Part shown: piece after piece, positions 1 to 6,787 of the stretch
Numbering within the stretch: the stretch's first letter is position 1
How the letters are laid out: each line of letters starts with the position of its first letter
DNA from: an uncultured Bacillota bacterium
GTDB lineage: Bacteria > Bacillota_I > Bacilli_A > RF39 > UBA660
DNA length: 59,316 nt
Direction of reading: 5' to 3'
Assembly (NCBI GenBank): GCA_958428295.1
Contig: CAUAFL010000010.1
Span: 1 to 59,316 of the forward strand
Program-made: the position numbers and the translations under genes
The notes under the pieces: generated by a model
The model's input: the letters and a program-made list of their open reading frames with translations, nothing else
What the model was told of the DNA's origin: nothing
The model's database searches: none

Positions 1-167
1 ACATTACTACTTTCCGTATAACTCATGACCATCACTCCTGTGGTAATGGTATTGATTTTCTCTCCTACTTTACTATAACTAAAAGCCGCATAGGTAATTC
101 CCATCATCGCTATTAATAAGAAGATTAACCCAACAATAATCAACACTAATTCTTTTCTCTTCGTCAT
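1..167 (-). CDS. N-terminus of secreted/anchored surface protein (partial)
   Basis: Only the first 55 codons are inside the window; the rest runs off the left edge. The start is the ATG at 167, preceded on the minus strand by AGAGGTG about 7 bases upstream. The protein opens with a short basic stretch (MTKRK), then about 20 hydrophobic residues ending ITYAAFSYS, then KVGEKINTITTG. That layout (positive start, one hydrophobic segment, YAxFS after it) is typical of signal peptides of surface or fibre-type proteins in gut Firmicutes. The function cannot be read from this fragment. A shortened relative lies at 58140-58292, next to a DUF285 repeat protein, so this may also be a repeat-bearing surface protein; that is inference. 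Confidence 0.7.
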   Translation of the reverse strand, partial: MTKRKELVLIIVGLIFLLIAMMGITYAAFSYSKVGEKINTITTGVMVMSYTESSN

Positions 168-237
168 GACCTTACACCTCTATTATCTCTATTATACCCT
201 ATTTCTTGATTTTTTCTACTGTTTCTTTGACCACTAG

Positions 238-264
238 AAAAACAAGACTCATTGCCTTGTTTTG
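238..264 (-). terminator. Probable rny terminator
   Basis: An 8-bp perfect stem (239-246 with 256-263, AAAACAAG/CTTGTTTT) around a 9-base loop lies about 95 bases past the rny stop. The trailing T run on the minus strand is short, so termination is plausible but not certain. Confidence 0.45.
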
Positions 265-305
265 ATTACCACAAGAGAAAATGAAGAGTTAGCTAGATAA
301 TCGTA

Positions 306-314
306 CCCCCCCCC
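306..314. repeat. Homopolymer run of nine C
   Basis: Nine consecutive C (nine G on the minus strand) stand in otherwise AT-rich sequence, 43 bases beyond the rny stop codon and about 140 bases before the start of the left-edge surface protein. It is intergenic, so a length change would not shift a reading frame, but it lies in the upstream region of that gene. Confidence 0.9.
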
Positions 315-357
315 AGGTTAACATGACGCTATCTATCTTCATCCTCTTCACTTTCCT

Positions 358-1911
358 TTATTTAGCTTCTTCCTGTACTCTTGTTTCTCTAATTACCGTA
401 ATTTTAATTGTTCCTGGATACTTAAGTGTTTCTTCAATCTTGGTTTTAATATCTCTTGCGATTCGATGTGCTTCTAAGTCATCTATCTTTTCTGGTTCAA
501 CAATCACTCTAAGTTCCCTACCAGCTTGCATAGCAAAAGCCTTTTCAACGCCTTCAATGTCATTCGCTGTATTTTCTAGTTGATCTAGTCGTTTAATATA
601 ATTTTCTAAAGAGTCATTGCGTGCTCCTGGGCGAGAAGCAGATAAGGCATCCGCCACTGCTACTAAACTAGAAATAACACTTGTTGATGGTTTATCACCA
701 TGGTGAGAAGCAATAGCATTTAAGACTACTTCTCTTTCGCCATATTTCTTGGCTAGTTCTTCTCCAATACTAACATGACTTCCCTCAATTTCATGGTCAA
801 CAGCTTTTCCTATATCGTGTAATAGTCCTGCTCTCTTAGCTAGTGCTACATCTTCTCCAATTTCAGCAGCCATTAAGCCAGATAACTGAGCTACTTCCAT
901 AGAGTGTTGTAAGGCATTTTGACCATAACTGGTTCTAAAATGTAATTTCCCTATTAATTCTATTAATTCTGGTGCCATTTTGGTAATTCCTAGTTCAAAT
1001 AAAGCCTCATTACCGTAATCAATAATTTTCTCTTTGGTTTCCTTGCAGACCTTGTCATACACTTCTTCTATTCTCGTCGGATGAATTCTTCCATCTTTAA
1101 TGAGGGTATCTAAGGTGACGCGCGCAATCTCACGTCTTAACGGATCAAAACTAGATAAGACTACCGCTTCTGGTGTATCATCAATAATTAAGTCAACTCC
1201 TGTAATCGCTTCTATTGTCCGGATATTGCGCCCTTCACGACCTATAATGCGGCCCTTCATCTCTTCATTTGGTAAATCGACAACGGTTACCGTCTGATCA
1301 CTAGCAATATCAGATGCATATTTTTGCATTGAACTGACAATTAGCTCACGCGCTTTTTTTTCAGCAGTTAATTTTGCTTCGGTTTCTTGTTCACTAATAT
1401 ATACAGCAATTTCCCGTTTCATAGCATCTTTGACATTATTCATTACTAACTGTTTTGCTTTGTCTTTACTAAAGCCTGAGATTTGTTCTAATAATGTTAA
1501 TTGTTCTTTTTTAATTTCCTCCACTTTTGCTTGTTGTTGTTGAATGTCTTGTAATCTTTGGGTTAATTTTTCTTCCCTCTCATCTAGGGTTGCTTCACGT
1601 TTTTGACAAATTTCATCACGTTTATCCATACTACTTTCTCGTTGTAATAGACGTGTTTCATTCTCTTTTAATTCATTTTTACGCTCTTTTATTTCTTTAT
1701 CAATTTCATTTTTTAACTGATAAGACTTTTCTTTGGCCTCCATAATGGAATCCCGTTTTAATTTTTCAGCGTTCTTATGTGCTTCTTCTAACATGTGATT
1801 TATTTTTTTCGTCGCACTATTTTCCCTGATCATACTGATAAGCATTGTTAACCCAAAACCACTTATTAAGCCAATCATCAAAAGTAAAATGGAGAAGGCA
1901 ATTTCTTTCAT
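358..1911 (-). CDS. rny: Ribonuclease Y
   Basis: A 517-aa membrane-anchored endoribonuclease that starts bulk mRNA decay in Firmicutes. Visible parts in order: one N-terminal transmembrane helix (about residues 3-25), a long charged coiled coil (about 30-200), a KH RNA-binding domain with the GRIIGREGRNIR motif, and an HD metal-dependent phosphohydrolase domain with HDIGKAVDHE. The length matches the family (about 520). I start at the ATG at 1911, which has GGAGG five bases upstream; a longer frame begins at 1953 but has no ribosome binding site. It follows recA on the same strand, as in Bacillus. A terminator between recA and rny suggests separate transcription. Confidence 0.97.
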   Translation of the reverse strand: MKEIAFSILLLMIGLISGFGLTMLISMIRENSATKKINHMLEEAHKNAEKLKRDSIMEAKEKSYQLKNEIDKEIKERKNELKENETRLLQRESSMDKRDEICQKREATLDEREEKLTQRLQDIQQQQAKVEEIKKEQLTLLEQISGFSKDKAKQLVMNNVKDAMKREIAVYISEQETEAKLTAEKKARELIVSSMQKYASDIASDQTVTVVDLPNEEMKGRIIGREGRNIRTIEAITGVDLIIDDTPEAVVLSSFDPLRREIARVTLDTLIKDGRIHPTRIEEVYDKVCKETKEKIIDYGNEALFELGITKMAPELIELIGKLHFRTSYGQNALQHSMEVAQLSGLMAAEIGEDVALAKRAGLLHDIGKAVDHEIEGSHVSIGEELAKKYGEREVVLNAIASHHGDKPSTSVISSLVAVADALSASRPGARNDSLENYIKRLDQLENTANDIEGVEKAFAMQAGRELRVIVEPEKIDDLEAHRIARDIKTKIEETLKYPGTIKITVIRETRVQEEAK

Positions 1912-2016
1912 TGTTACCTCCATTAGATATATCTTTAAACTTTTACAGTTCAATCATTATCTATTTCTATTGTAGAGTTCAAATCGAAAGTTGTCAAGGT
2001 TGGGTTTTAAGAGCAA

Positions 2017-2041
2017 TAAAAAATAGGCACTTATGACCTAT
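2017..2041 (-). terminator. recA terminator
   Basis: Minus-strand stem ATAGG/CCTAT (2037-2041 with 2023-2027) around a 9-base loop is followed by six T. It begins 9 bases after the recA stop codon. Confidence 0.7.
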
Positions 2042-2049
2042 CTTATTAC

Positions 2050-3072
2050 TTATTTTTTATCAGGAATTGTAATCTGATAATATTCGCGTACTTTTTGTTC
2101 TAATTCTGCTTTTAGTTCTGGATTATCTTTCAGCATTAATTTAACATTTTCTTTTCCTTGTCCTAATTTTTCTCCTTTATAGGAGTACCAAGCACCGGTT
2201 TTTTCTAGCACACCAGCGTCACTTCCTAAATCAATGATTTCTCCCTCTCGAGAAATTCCTTCGCCATACATAATATCCACCACGGCTGTTTTAAAAGGAG
2301 GCGCTACTTTATTTTTCACTACTTTTACAGTAGTTTTATTTCCTACGACTTTATCTCCAATTTTTAATTGTTCATTTCTTCTAATATCTAGACGAATTGT
2401 CGAATAGAACTTTAAAGCTCTTCCGCCCGGGGTGGTCTCAGGATTTCCAAACATAACTCCTACTTTTTCTCTTAATTGATTAATGAAAATAGCAATCGTA
2501 TTGGTTTTATTAATTGTTCCTGATAGTTTTCTTAATGCTTGACTCATCAATCGTGCTTGTAGACCAACGTGAGCATCTCCCATCTCACCATCAATTTCCG
2601 CTTGGGGAACAAGCGCCGCAACAGAGTCAATAACCACAATACTGATTGCTTCACTTCTAACTAGTGCTTCACAAATTTCTAGGGCCTGTTCTCCCGTATC
2701 TGGTTGTGATAATAATAATTCATTTGTATTGACTCCTAGGCGTCTTGCATAAACAGGATCGAGTGCATGCTCGGCATCAATAAAGGCAGCCCTTCCTCCT
2801 TGCTTTTGAACTTCTGCGATGGCTTGTAATGCAAAGGTCGTTTTTCCACTTGATTCTGGACCATAAATTTCAATAATACGACCTTTCGGATATCCTCCTA
2901 CCCCTAAGGCCACATCAAGCGTTAAACAGCCACTGGGAACTACATCTAACTCCATGTGACTATTTTCTCCTAGACACATAATAGAACCCTTCCCGAATTG
3001 TTTTTCAATATCGGCTAATACTTGTTCTAAATTTTTATCTTTTCCAAGTTTGTTACTTGTTGCCTTGCTCAT
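2050..3072 (-). CDS. recA: Recombinase RecA
   Basis: A 340-aa RecA protein, the ATP-dependent strand-exchange protein of homologous recombination and co-protease for LexA. Walker A GPESSGKTT, Walker B (VVIDSVAAL) and the DNA-binding loop region MSQALRKLSG with NQLREKVGVMFG are all present. The length is close to the usual 340-350 aa, with a short C-terminus that lacks the strongly acidic tail seen in many species. The start ATG at 3072 is preceded by AAGGAGG. A promoter and a LexA box lie just upstream. It sits between pgsA and rny; in Bacillus cinA lies between pgsA and recA, but here there is no cinA. Confidence 0.99.
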   Translation of the reverse strand: MSKATSNKLGKDKNLEQVLADIEKQFGKGSIMCLGENSHMELDVVPSGCLTLDVALGVGGYPKGRIIEIYGPESSGKTTFALQAIAEVQKQGGRAAFIDAEHALDPVYARRLGVNTNELLLSQPDTGEQALEICEALVRSEAISIVVIDSVAALVPQAEIDGEMGDAHVGLQARLMSQALRKLSGTINKTNTIAIFINQLREKVGVMFGNPETTPGGRALKFYSTIRLDIRRNEQLKIGDKVVGNKTTVKVVKNKVAPPFKTAVVDIMYGEGISREGEIIDLGSDAGVLEKTGAWYSYKGEKLGQGKENVKLMLKDNPELKAELEQKVREYYQITIPDKK

Positions 3073-3108
3073 TCTAATCCTCCTTGCATAATAAATGCTT
3101 ATAGACTT

Positions 3109-3137
3109 ATTCTACCGGGTCTAAAAGTAAAAGTCAA
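3109..3137 (-). promoter_or_regulatory. recA sigma-A promoter
   Basis: On the minus strand TTGACT (3132-3137) and TAGAAT (3109-3114) are separated by exactly 17 bases, about 37 bases before the recA start codon. This is a good vegetative promoter. Confidence 0.85.
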
Positions 3138-3146
3138 GATTTTTTT

Positions 3147-3160
3147 CGAACAATCGTTTG
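3147..3160. promoter_or_regulatory. LexA (DinR) SOS box upstream of recA
   Basis: CGAACAATCGTTTG matches the Gram-positive SOS box CGAAC-N4-GTTCG with one mismatch. It lies 9 bases upstream of the recA -35 element, so LexA repression of recA is the expected arrangement. No lexA gene is in the window. Confidence 0.8.
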
Positions 3161-3246
3161 TTAATTTTTGGTTTTTTTGTTGACTATAACTTTAAAACTG
3201 TTATTTTTATGTTTTTAAAATGCTTTTTTGTGTTGCTAGTGACCAA

Positions 3247-3275
3247 AGAAAAAGCCGTTTTAGGCAGCTTTTTTT
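3247..3275 (-). terminator. pgsA terminator overlapping its stop codon
   Basis: Minus-strand AAAAGCTGCC, loop TAAAAC, then GGCTTTTTC forms a short imperfect stem ending in T residues. The pgsA stop codon TAA is in the loop. Confidence 0.55.
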
Positions 3276-3862
3276 TCTTTGATAATAAGTTGTTTGTTTA
3301 ATTTGAAATACTCTAACATTGAAATAACCGACATGATCGTAGCAAAGTATAAAAGAAAATCAGCTACACGAAGGTTCCATATTTCAAAGGGTAAGTTGTA
3401 GAAAAAGGTTAACCCTAATCCTACCATCATAGTTGCCGTTTTAATTTTACCAGAGGAAATTGCCGCTACCACTTTTCCTTTACTAGCAGCTTCCATTTTA
3501 ATGGCATCAACAATTATATCTCTAAAAATAATAACCACCGGAATTAAGACCGGAATAAAGCCTTTATAAGCTAAAATGATAAGAGCACTATTCACAAGGG
3601 CTTTATCAGCAATCGCATCTAGCATTTTTCCTAAATCTGTCACTTGATTATTTTTACGGGCTAAATAGCCATCTAGGAAATCAGTGAAACTTGCTAATAG
3701 AAAAATACCGCCTGCGATGAAATATTCACATTTCATATAAATACCATTCACTAAAAATTTAGGTAGTGTAAAACCCAATTCATAAAAGGGAAAAATTAAT
3801 ACTAAAATCATTATAATGGTCAAAATAATTCTTCCTATGGTTAATTTAGTTGGTGTATTCAT
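3260..3862 (-). CDS. pgsA: CDP-diacylglycerol-glycerol-3-phosphate 3-phosphatidyltransferase
   Basis: A 200-aa integral membrane enzyme that makes phosphatidylglycerophosphate, the committed step to phosphatidylglycerol. The CDP-alcohol phosphotransferase signature DGxxARx8GxxxDxxxD is complete: DGYLARKNNQVTDLGKMLD and on to AIAD at about residues 64-85. Several hydrophobic segments flank it. The start ATG at 3862 has AAAGGAG upstream, and the first 17 bases overlap the end of the RodZ-like gene, so the two are likely cotranscribed and translationally coupled. This pair is also adjacent in Bacillus (ymfM-pgsA). Confidence 0.95.
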   Translation of the reverse strand: MNTPTKLTIGRIILTIIMILVLIFPFYELGFTLPKFLVNGIYMKCEYFIAGGIFLLASFTDFLDGYLARKNNQVTDLGKMLDAIADKALVNSALIILAYKGFIPVLIPVVIIFRDIIVDAIKMEAASKGKVVAAISSGKIKTATMMVGLGLTFFYNLPFEIWNLRVADFLLYFATIMSVISMLEYFKLNKQLIIKEKKAA

Positions 3863-4343
3863 AAACTTGGACTCCTTTCAATTCACTACTAATAGCCGGT
3901 TCCTTGTGAATCTCTTTAATGATCAAAATGGCAATGGTAATTACTAAGGCAAAAATAATAATACCTAAAATGATTGGCCACCATTTAATTTCCTTTTTAT
4001 ATTCCTTTGTATAAGGTGAAATCACTTTTTTTTCTTTTTCCCGCGCTTCCTCTTCCTCTTTTTTTCTTTTAGCCTCTCGTATATCGTCAAGAGAAATTTT
4101 AGAGGTATGTTCAAAGAGAAAATCATTAAACTCTTCCTGCACCTTTTCTTTTTCTAGTCCTAAATACTTGGCATATTCTTTGACAAGTTGCTTTAAATAA
4201 TAAACATCCTTAAAAGCCCGAATATTAGCACTTTCAATATTTTCCAGTTCATTCACTGTCAAGGAAAGATCACTTGCTGCTTCCTCTAGACTAACTCCAT
4301 GATTTCTTCTAGTTTCTTTCAGATATTCTCCGAGTTCTTTCAT
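3846..4343 (-). CDS. rodZ: RodZ-like helix-turn-helix membrane protein
   Basis: A 165-aa protein with an N-terminal HTH of the RodZ/YmfM type (about residues 1-70, LKETRRNHGVSLEEAASDL), a charged linker rich in K and E (about 90-115), one transmembrane helix (about 123-145) and a short outer tail. RodZ links MreB to the elongation complex and cell shape. The outer part is only about 20 residues, far shorter than in Bacillus or E. coli. The ATG at 4343 is preferred because GAGGTG lies 6 bases upstream; a GTG two codons earlier is part of that site. Whether MreB is present cannot be told from this window. Confidence 0.75.
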   Translation of the reverse strand: MKELGEYLKETRRNHGVSLEEAASDLSLTVNELENIESANIRAFKDVYYLKQLVKEYAKYLGLEKEKVQEEFNDFLFEHTSKISLDDIREAKRKKEEEEAREKEKKVISPYTKEYKKEIKWWPIILGIIIFALVITIAILIIKEIHKEPAISSELKGVQVYEYTN

Positions 4344-4363
4344 ATTCACCTCAAATTATTATT

Positions 4364-4715
4364 AAATATTTCATAAGCCATGTTCTGTTCCTATTGCTAG
4401 GCGACAGGTATCTATCTACTACTTTCGTAGTCCTTAGTCGGATTCTTTTTCTCCTTCTAAAGCTCCCCTACCATTATTTGGGTTTCTCGCTCGTGGGGTT
4501 TACCGCGTTTCACACTTTCGTTTCCGAAAGTATCGTCACTGTGGCACGTTAGAAAAATACATCATGGGAAGTTCCTTTAGATGTATTTTTAGCCGTTAGA
4601 AATTTCTACCTTAGGTTATTTTTTTCCTAAGCACGAACACTACAATCATCACAGATTGTGCGAGCATGGACTTTCCTCTAGAAACCAAAGTTCCCAGCAC
4701 CTGTCCGAAATATTT
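4364..4715 (-). ncRNA. rnpB: RNase P RNA, bacterial type B
   Basis: The catalytic RNA of RNase P, which removes 5' leaders from pre-tRNA. Minus-strand hallmarks: GAGGAAAGTCCATGCTCGCA, GTAGTGTTCGTGC, GTGCCACAGTGACG, the core GGTAAACCCC...GCGAGAAACCCAAA, and the 3' ACAGAACATGGCTTA. The ends are set by the P1 helix: AAATATTTC at the 5' end (4715-4707) pairs with GAAATATTT at the 3' end (4372-4364). The size and the Bacillus-like pattern indicate type B. It begins 8 bases after gpsB, as gpsB-rnpB also neighbour each other in Bacillus, so it may share transcription with gpsB; I see no separate strong promoter. Confidence 0.97.
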
Positions 4716-4723
4716 ACATTTAT

Positions 4724-5053
4724 CTACTCTTCGTCATATACTTTTTTTTCTAGCATGCTAAGACGCCTTAAAATATCCACATTGCTAATCTCAGCTGTAT
4801 TTGCTGTATTCTTTTTCGCTATCTCAACACTCATGTTGGCATTGCGAAGTTCTTGCTTCAAAGACATAATTTCCCGTAAGAGTTCTGCTTTTTCCTTTTC
4901 TAGGGCTTCAATAATTGCAAAGAATTGTTCATAGTCGCCAATAATTGTATCTAAAAATTGGTCAACTTCCTTTAATCTGTAACCACGTGTATCAATTTTA
5001 AAATCCTTTTCTAAAATTTCCTGTGGTGTCAAAGTAATTTTATTCTGATACAT
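4724..5053 (-). CDS. gpsB: Cell-cycle protein GpsB (DivIVA family)
   Basis: A 109-aa coiled-coil protein of the DivIVA/GpsB family. The N-terminal membrane-binding domain is clear (ILEKDFKIDTRGYRLKEVDQ, about residues 12-35), followed by a central coiled coil and a short C-terminal helix. GpsB coordinates penicillin-binding proteins, including PBP1, between side wall and septum; the class A PBP of this window is nearby at 6788. I start at the ATG at 5053, where the family homology begins; the open frame extends to 5185 but that part is low complexity and has no family match. A possible promoter (TTGACA - 17 bases - GACAAT) lies upstream. Confidence 0.92.
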   Translation of the reverse strand: MYQNKITLTPQEILEKDFKIDTRGYRLKEVDQFLDTIIGDYEQFFAIIEALEKEKAELLREIMSLKQELRNANMSVEIAKKNTANTAEISNVDILRRLSMLEKKVYDEE

Positions 5054-5097
5054 TTTCTTCACCAATCCCTTTACATTCTTATTGTCGCAAAAAAAGG

Positions 5098-5205
5098 CTA
5101 TTTTGTCAATGTTCTTAGCAGAAGTTGTGTTTGTTCTTCGCGAAGCGCTTCTTGGACAATTTGTTGCATTTTTAAAAGCAAGCAAATAACATCGTTACTT
5201 TTCAT
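5098..5205 (-). CDS. Small 35-codon ORF upstream of gpsB
   Basis: A 35-aa reading frame beginning MKSNDVICLLLKMQQ with AGGTGA five bases before its ATG at 5205 and a TAG stop at 5098. It ends 44 bases upstream of the gpsB start. The sequence is amphipathic and rich in L, Q and E, suggesting one helix. The ribosome binding site is the best evidence that it is translated. I do not recognise it; it could be a leader peptide or simply a chance frame. Confidence 0.4.
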   Translation of the reverse strand: MKSNDVICLLLKMQQIVQEALREEQTQLLLRTLTK

Positions 5206-5275
5206 TTCAATCACCTACTTCATCATAAAAGAAAACGACTTTTTTCTCAATGTTTTCGACAAAAGGAGCTATTCT

Positions 5276-5304
5276 TTGACAAATCGTTTGACAGACGATA
5301 TAAT
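5276..5304 (+). promoter_or_regulatory. Perfect consensus sigma-A promoter
   Basis: TTGACA (5276-5281), 17 bases, TATAAT (5299-5304): an exact consensus vegetative promoter, 30 bases before the start codon of the unknown protein at 5334. Confidence 0.92.
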
Positions 5305-5333
5305 ACAGATAATTTTTAATGGGAGAGATAATT

Positions 5334-6128
5334 ATGGAAAAAAGAATGACAGTAGAAGATAAAATTTCTGTTAATAACTTTTTAGAACAAGAAAATGAGC
5401 AGAAATTATTCAAGGCTCTATCAAAATATGCCGTATTAGAAGAGGATCATCTTGTTTTATATGATTTAAGAACGGGAAAGAAAGAGGTAATGGAGCTTTT
5501 AGAGGATGAAACGTGCGCTAAGCGGCTTCGATTTAAAGGACGGCAGTTTGCCTTTTCTCTACAATTAAATCAAGACAAGCAATTATACGTCGATCACTTG
5601 TTAGTGGGAGATATTGATAAAGAGGCATTTACTTTTTCAATGCGCCATATTATGGAGTCCATTCCACGGCCTTGGCAACAAGAAACTTTACAAAGAGATG
5701 AATTTGTGCTTAAGACAATGAAAAATAATGTTTGGCATAGCTTGCGGGTTAATCAAAACCACGTCCAGATGGAACGTGCTAAGATGCAATATGACTACTT
5801 TGAAAGCCAATCTACGGAATCTTTTAAATCTTGTACAAAGGTTGATTTTGCTAGTTATCACTTTATAGGGAAACAAGTAGCACTTTGTGATACTTCAGGC
5901 AATCGAAAAAATCACTGGGAAGTCCAAAGTACAAGGCCTTTAGAAAGTACAAGACCAGTTGTAGAAGAAATTATCGCTTTTGAAAGTGCCTATCCTTCTA
6001 TTACCAATTATATTGGTTATCATATGCCGGTGCTAGAAAGTGTAATTGATAGTTGTTATCGAAATGAGACAATTAAAAGTTACCAACCACAAAAGAAATT
6101 GGTAAAATCTTTAAAAGATGTAGTGTAA
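5334..6128 (+). CDS. Unknown 264-aa cytoplasmic protein
   Basis: I do not recognise this protein. It is 264 aa, soluble, with no signal peptide or membrane helix, and has a charged start (MEKRMTVEDKISVNNF). The middle and C-terminal parts have many Tyr, Phe and His residues (for example YPSITNYIGYHMPVLES near the C-terminus). The ATG at 5334 is used because GGGAGAG lies six bases before it. A perfect consensus promoter sits upstream and a terminator follows, so it is a strongly expressed single-gene unit between gpsB and recU. In Bacillus this interval holds other genes, so its position gives no functional clue. Confidence 0.85.
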   Translation: MEKRMTVEDKISVNNFLEQENEQKLFKALSKYAVLEEDHLVLYDLRTGKKEVMELLEDETCAKRLRFKGRQFAFSLQLNQDKQLYVDHLLVGDIDKEAFTFSMRHIMESIPRPWQQETLQRDEFVLKTMKNNVWHSLRVNQNHVQMERAKMQYDYFESQSTESFKSCTKVDFASYHFIGKQVALCDTSGNRKNHWEVQSTRPLESTRPVVEEIIAFESAYPSITNYIGYHMPVLESVIDSCYRNETIKSYQPQKKLVKSLKDVV

Positions 6129-6133
6129 AGTAA

Positions 6134-6163
6134 TGGAAAAGGAGCGTGCCCCTTTTCTTTTTT
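6134..6163 (+). terminator. Terminator after the 264-aa gene
   Basis: GGAAAAGG, a GC-rich loop, CCCTTTTC, then a T run: a strong intrinsic terminator 6 bases beyond the stop codon. Confidence 0.85.
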
Positions 6164-6221
6164 ATGCTTTTTTATAGAAATATTTCTAGTCTTATTGTAT
6201 AATGTATCATAGGTGATTAAG

Positions 6222-6785
6222 ATGAATTACCCTATTGGCATCAAGAAGTGTCCGAAACAAGTGATTAACTATGGTAATAGAGGAATGAATTTAGAAGAGG
6301 ATTTAAATCAGACGAATCTCTATTATCGTGAAGAAGATATTGCTTATATATATAAAAAGCCTACCCCTATTAAAATTACAAAAGTGGATTTTAAGGAAAG
6401 AACAAAGGCAGTGATTAAAGAAGCTTTCTTTATGGAACCTTCGACGACGGATTATAATGGTATCTATCGGGGAAAATATATTGATTTTGAGGCGAAAGAG
6501 ACAAAAATAAAAACTTCTTTTCCCCTAGCAAATATTCATCCACACCAAATAAAGCATTTAGAAAATATTAAACGGCACGGAGGCATTGGTTTTTTGATTA
6601 TTCGGTTTTCTCTTCTTAATGAGACCTATTTATTAGAAGTAGACAAACTATTATCTTTTTTAGCTCACACCAAAGGAAAGTCTATTCCATTAAATTATTT
6701 TAAAGAAAACGCCTATTTTTTACCGATCACCCTTCGACCGCGACTCGATTATTTAAAAATTATTGATACTATTTTGGAGGTATAA
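6222..6785 (+). CDS. recU: Holliday junction resolvase RecU
   Basis: A 187-aa RecU nuclease, which resolves four-way junctions in recombination and helps chromosome segregation. NRGMNLEEDLNQTN at the start and the catalytic core STTDYNGIYRGKYIDFEAKE (the D and ExK of the PD-(D/E)xK fold) are intact. Start at the ATG at 6222 with AGGTGA five bases upstream; an in-frame GTG at 6213 overlaps that site. Only two bases separate it from the penicillin-binding protein gene, and recU-ponA is a conserved pair in Bacillus. The N-terminus is slightly shorter than in Bacillus RecU (about 206 aa). Confidence 0.96.
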   Translation: MNYPIGIKKCPKQVINYGNRGMNLEEDLNQTNLYYREEDIAYIYKKPTPIKITKVDFKERTKAVIKEAFFMEPSTTDYNGIYRGKYIDFEAKETKIKTSFPLANIHPHQIKHLENIKRHGGIGFLIIRFSLLNETYLLEVDKLLSFLAHTKGKSIPLNYFKENAYFLPITLRPRLDYLKIIDTILEV

Positions 6786-6787
6786 AT

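Noticed and set aside
5207..5413. 68-codon minus-strand frame across the consensus promoter
   Set aside because: It covers a perfect promoter and the start of a well-supported plus-strand gene; no ribosome binding site.
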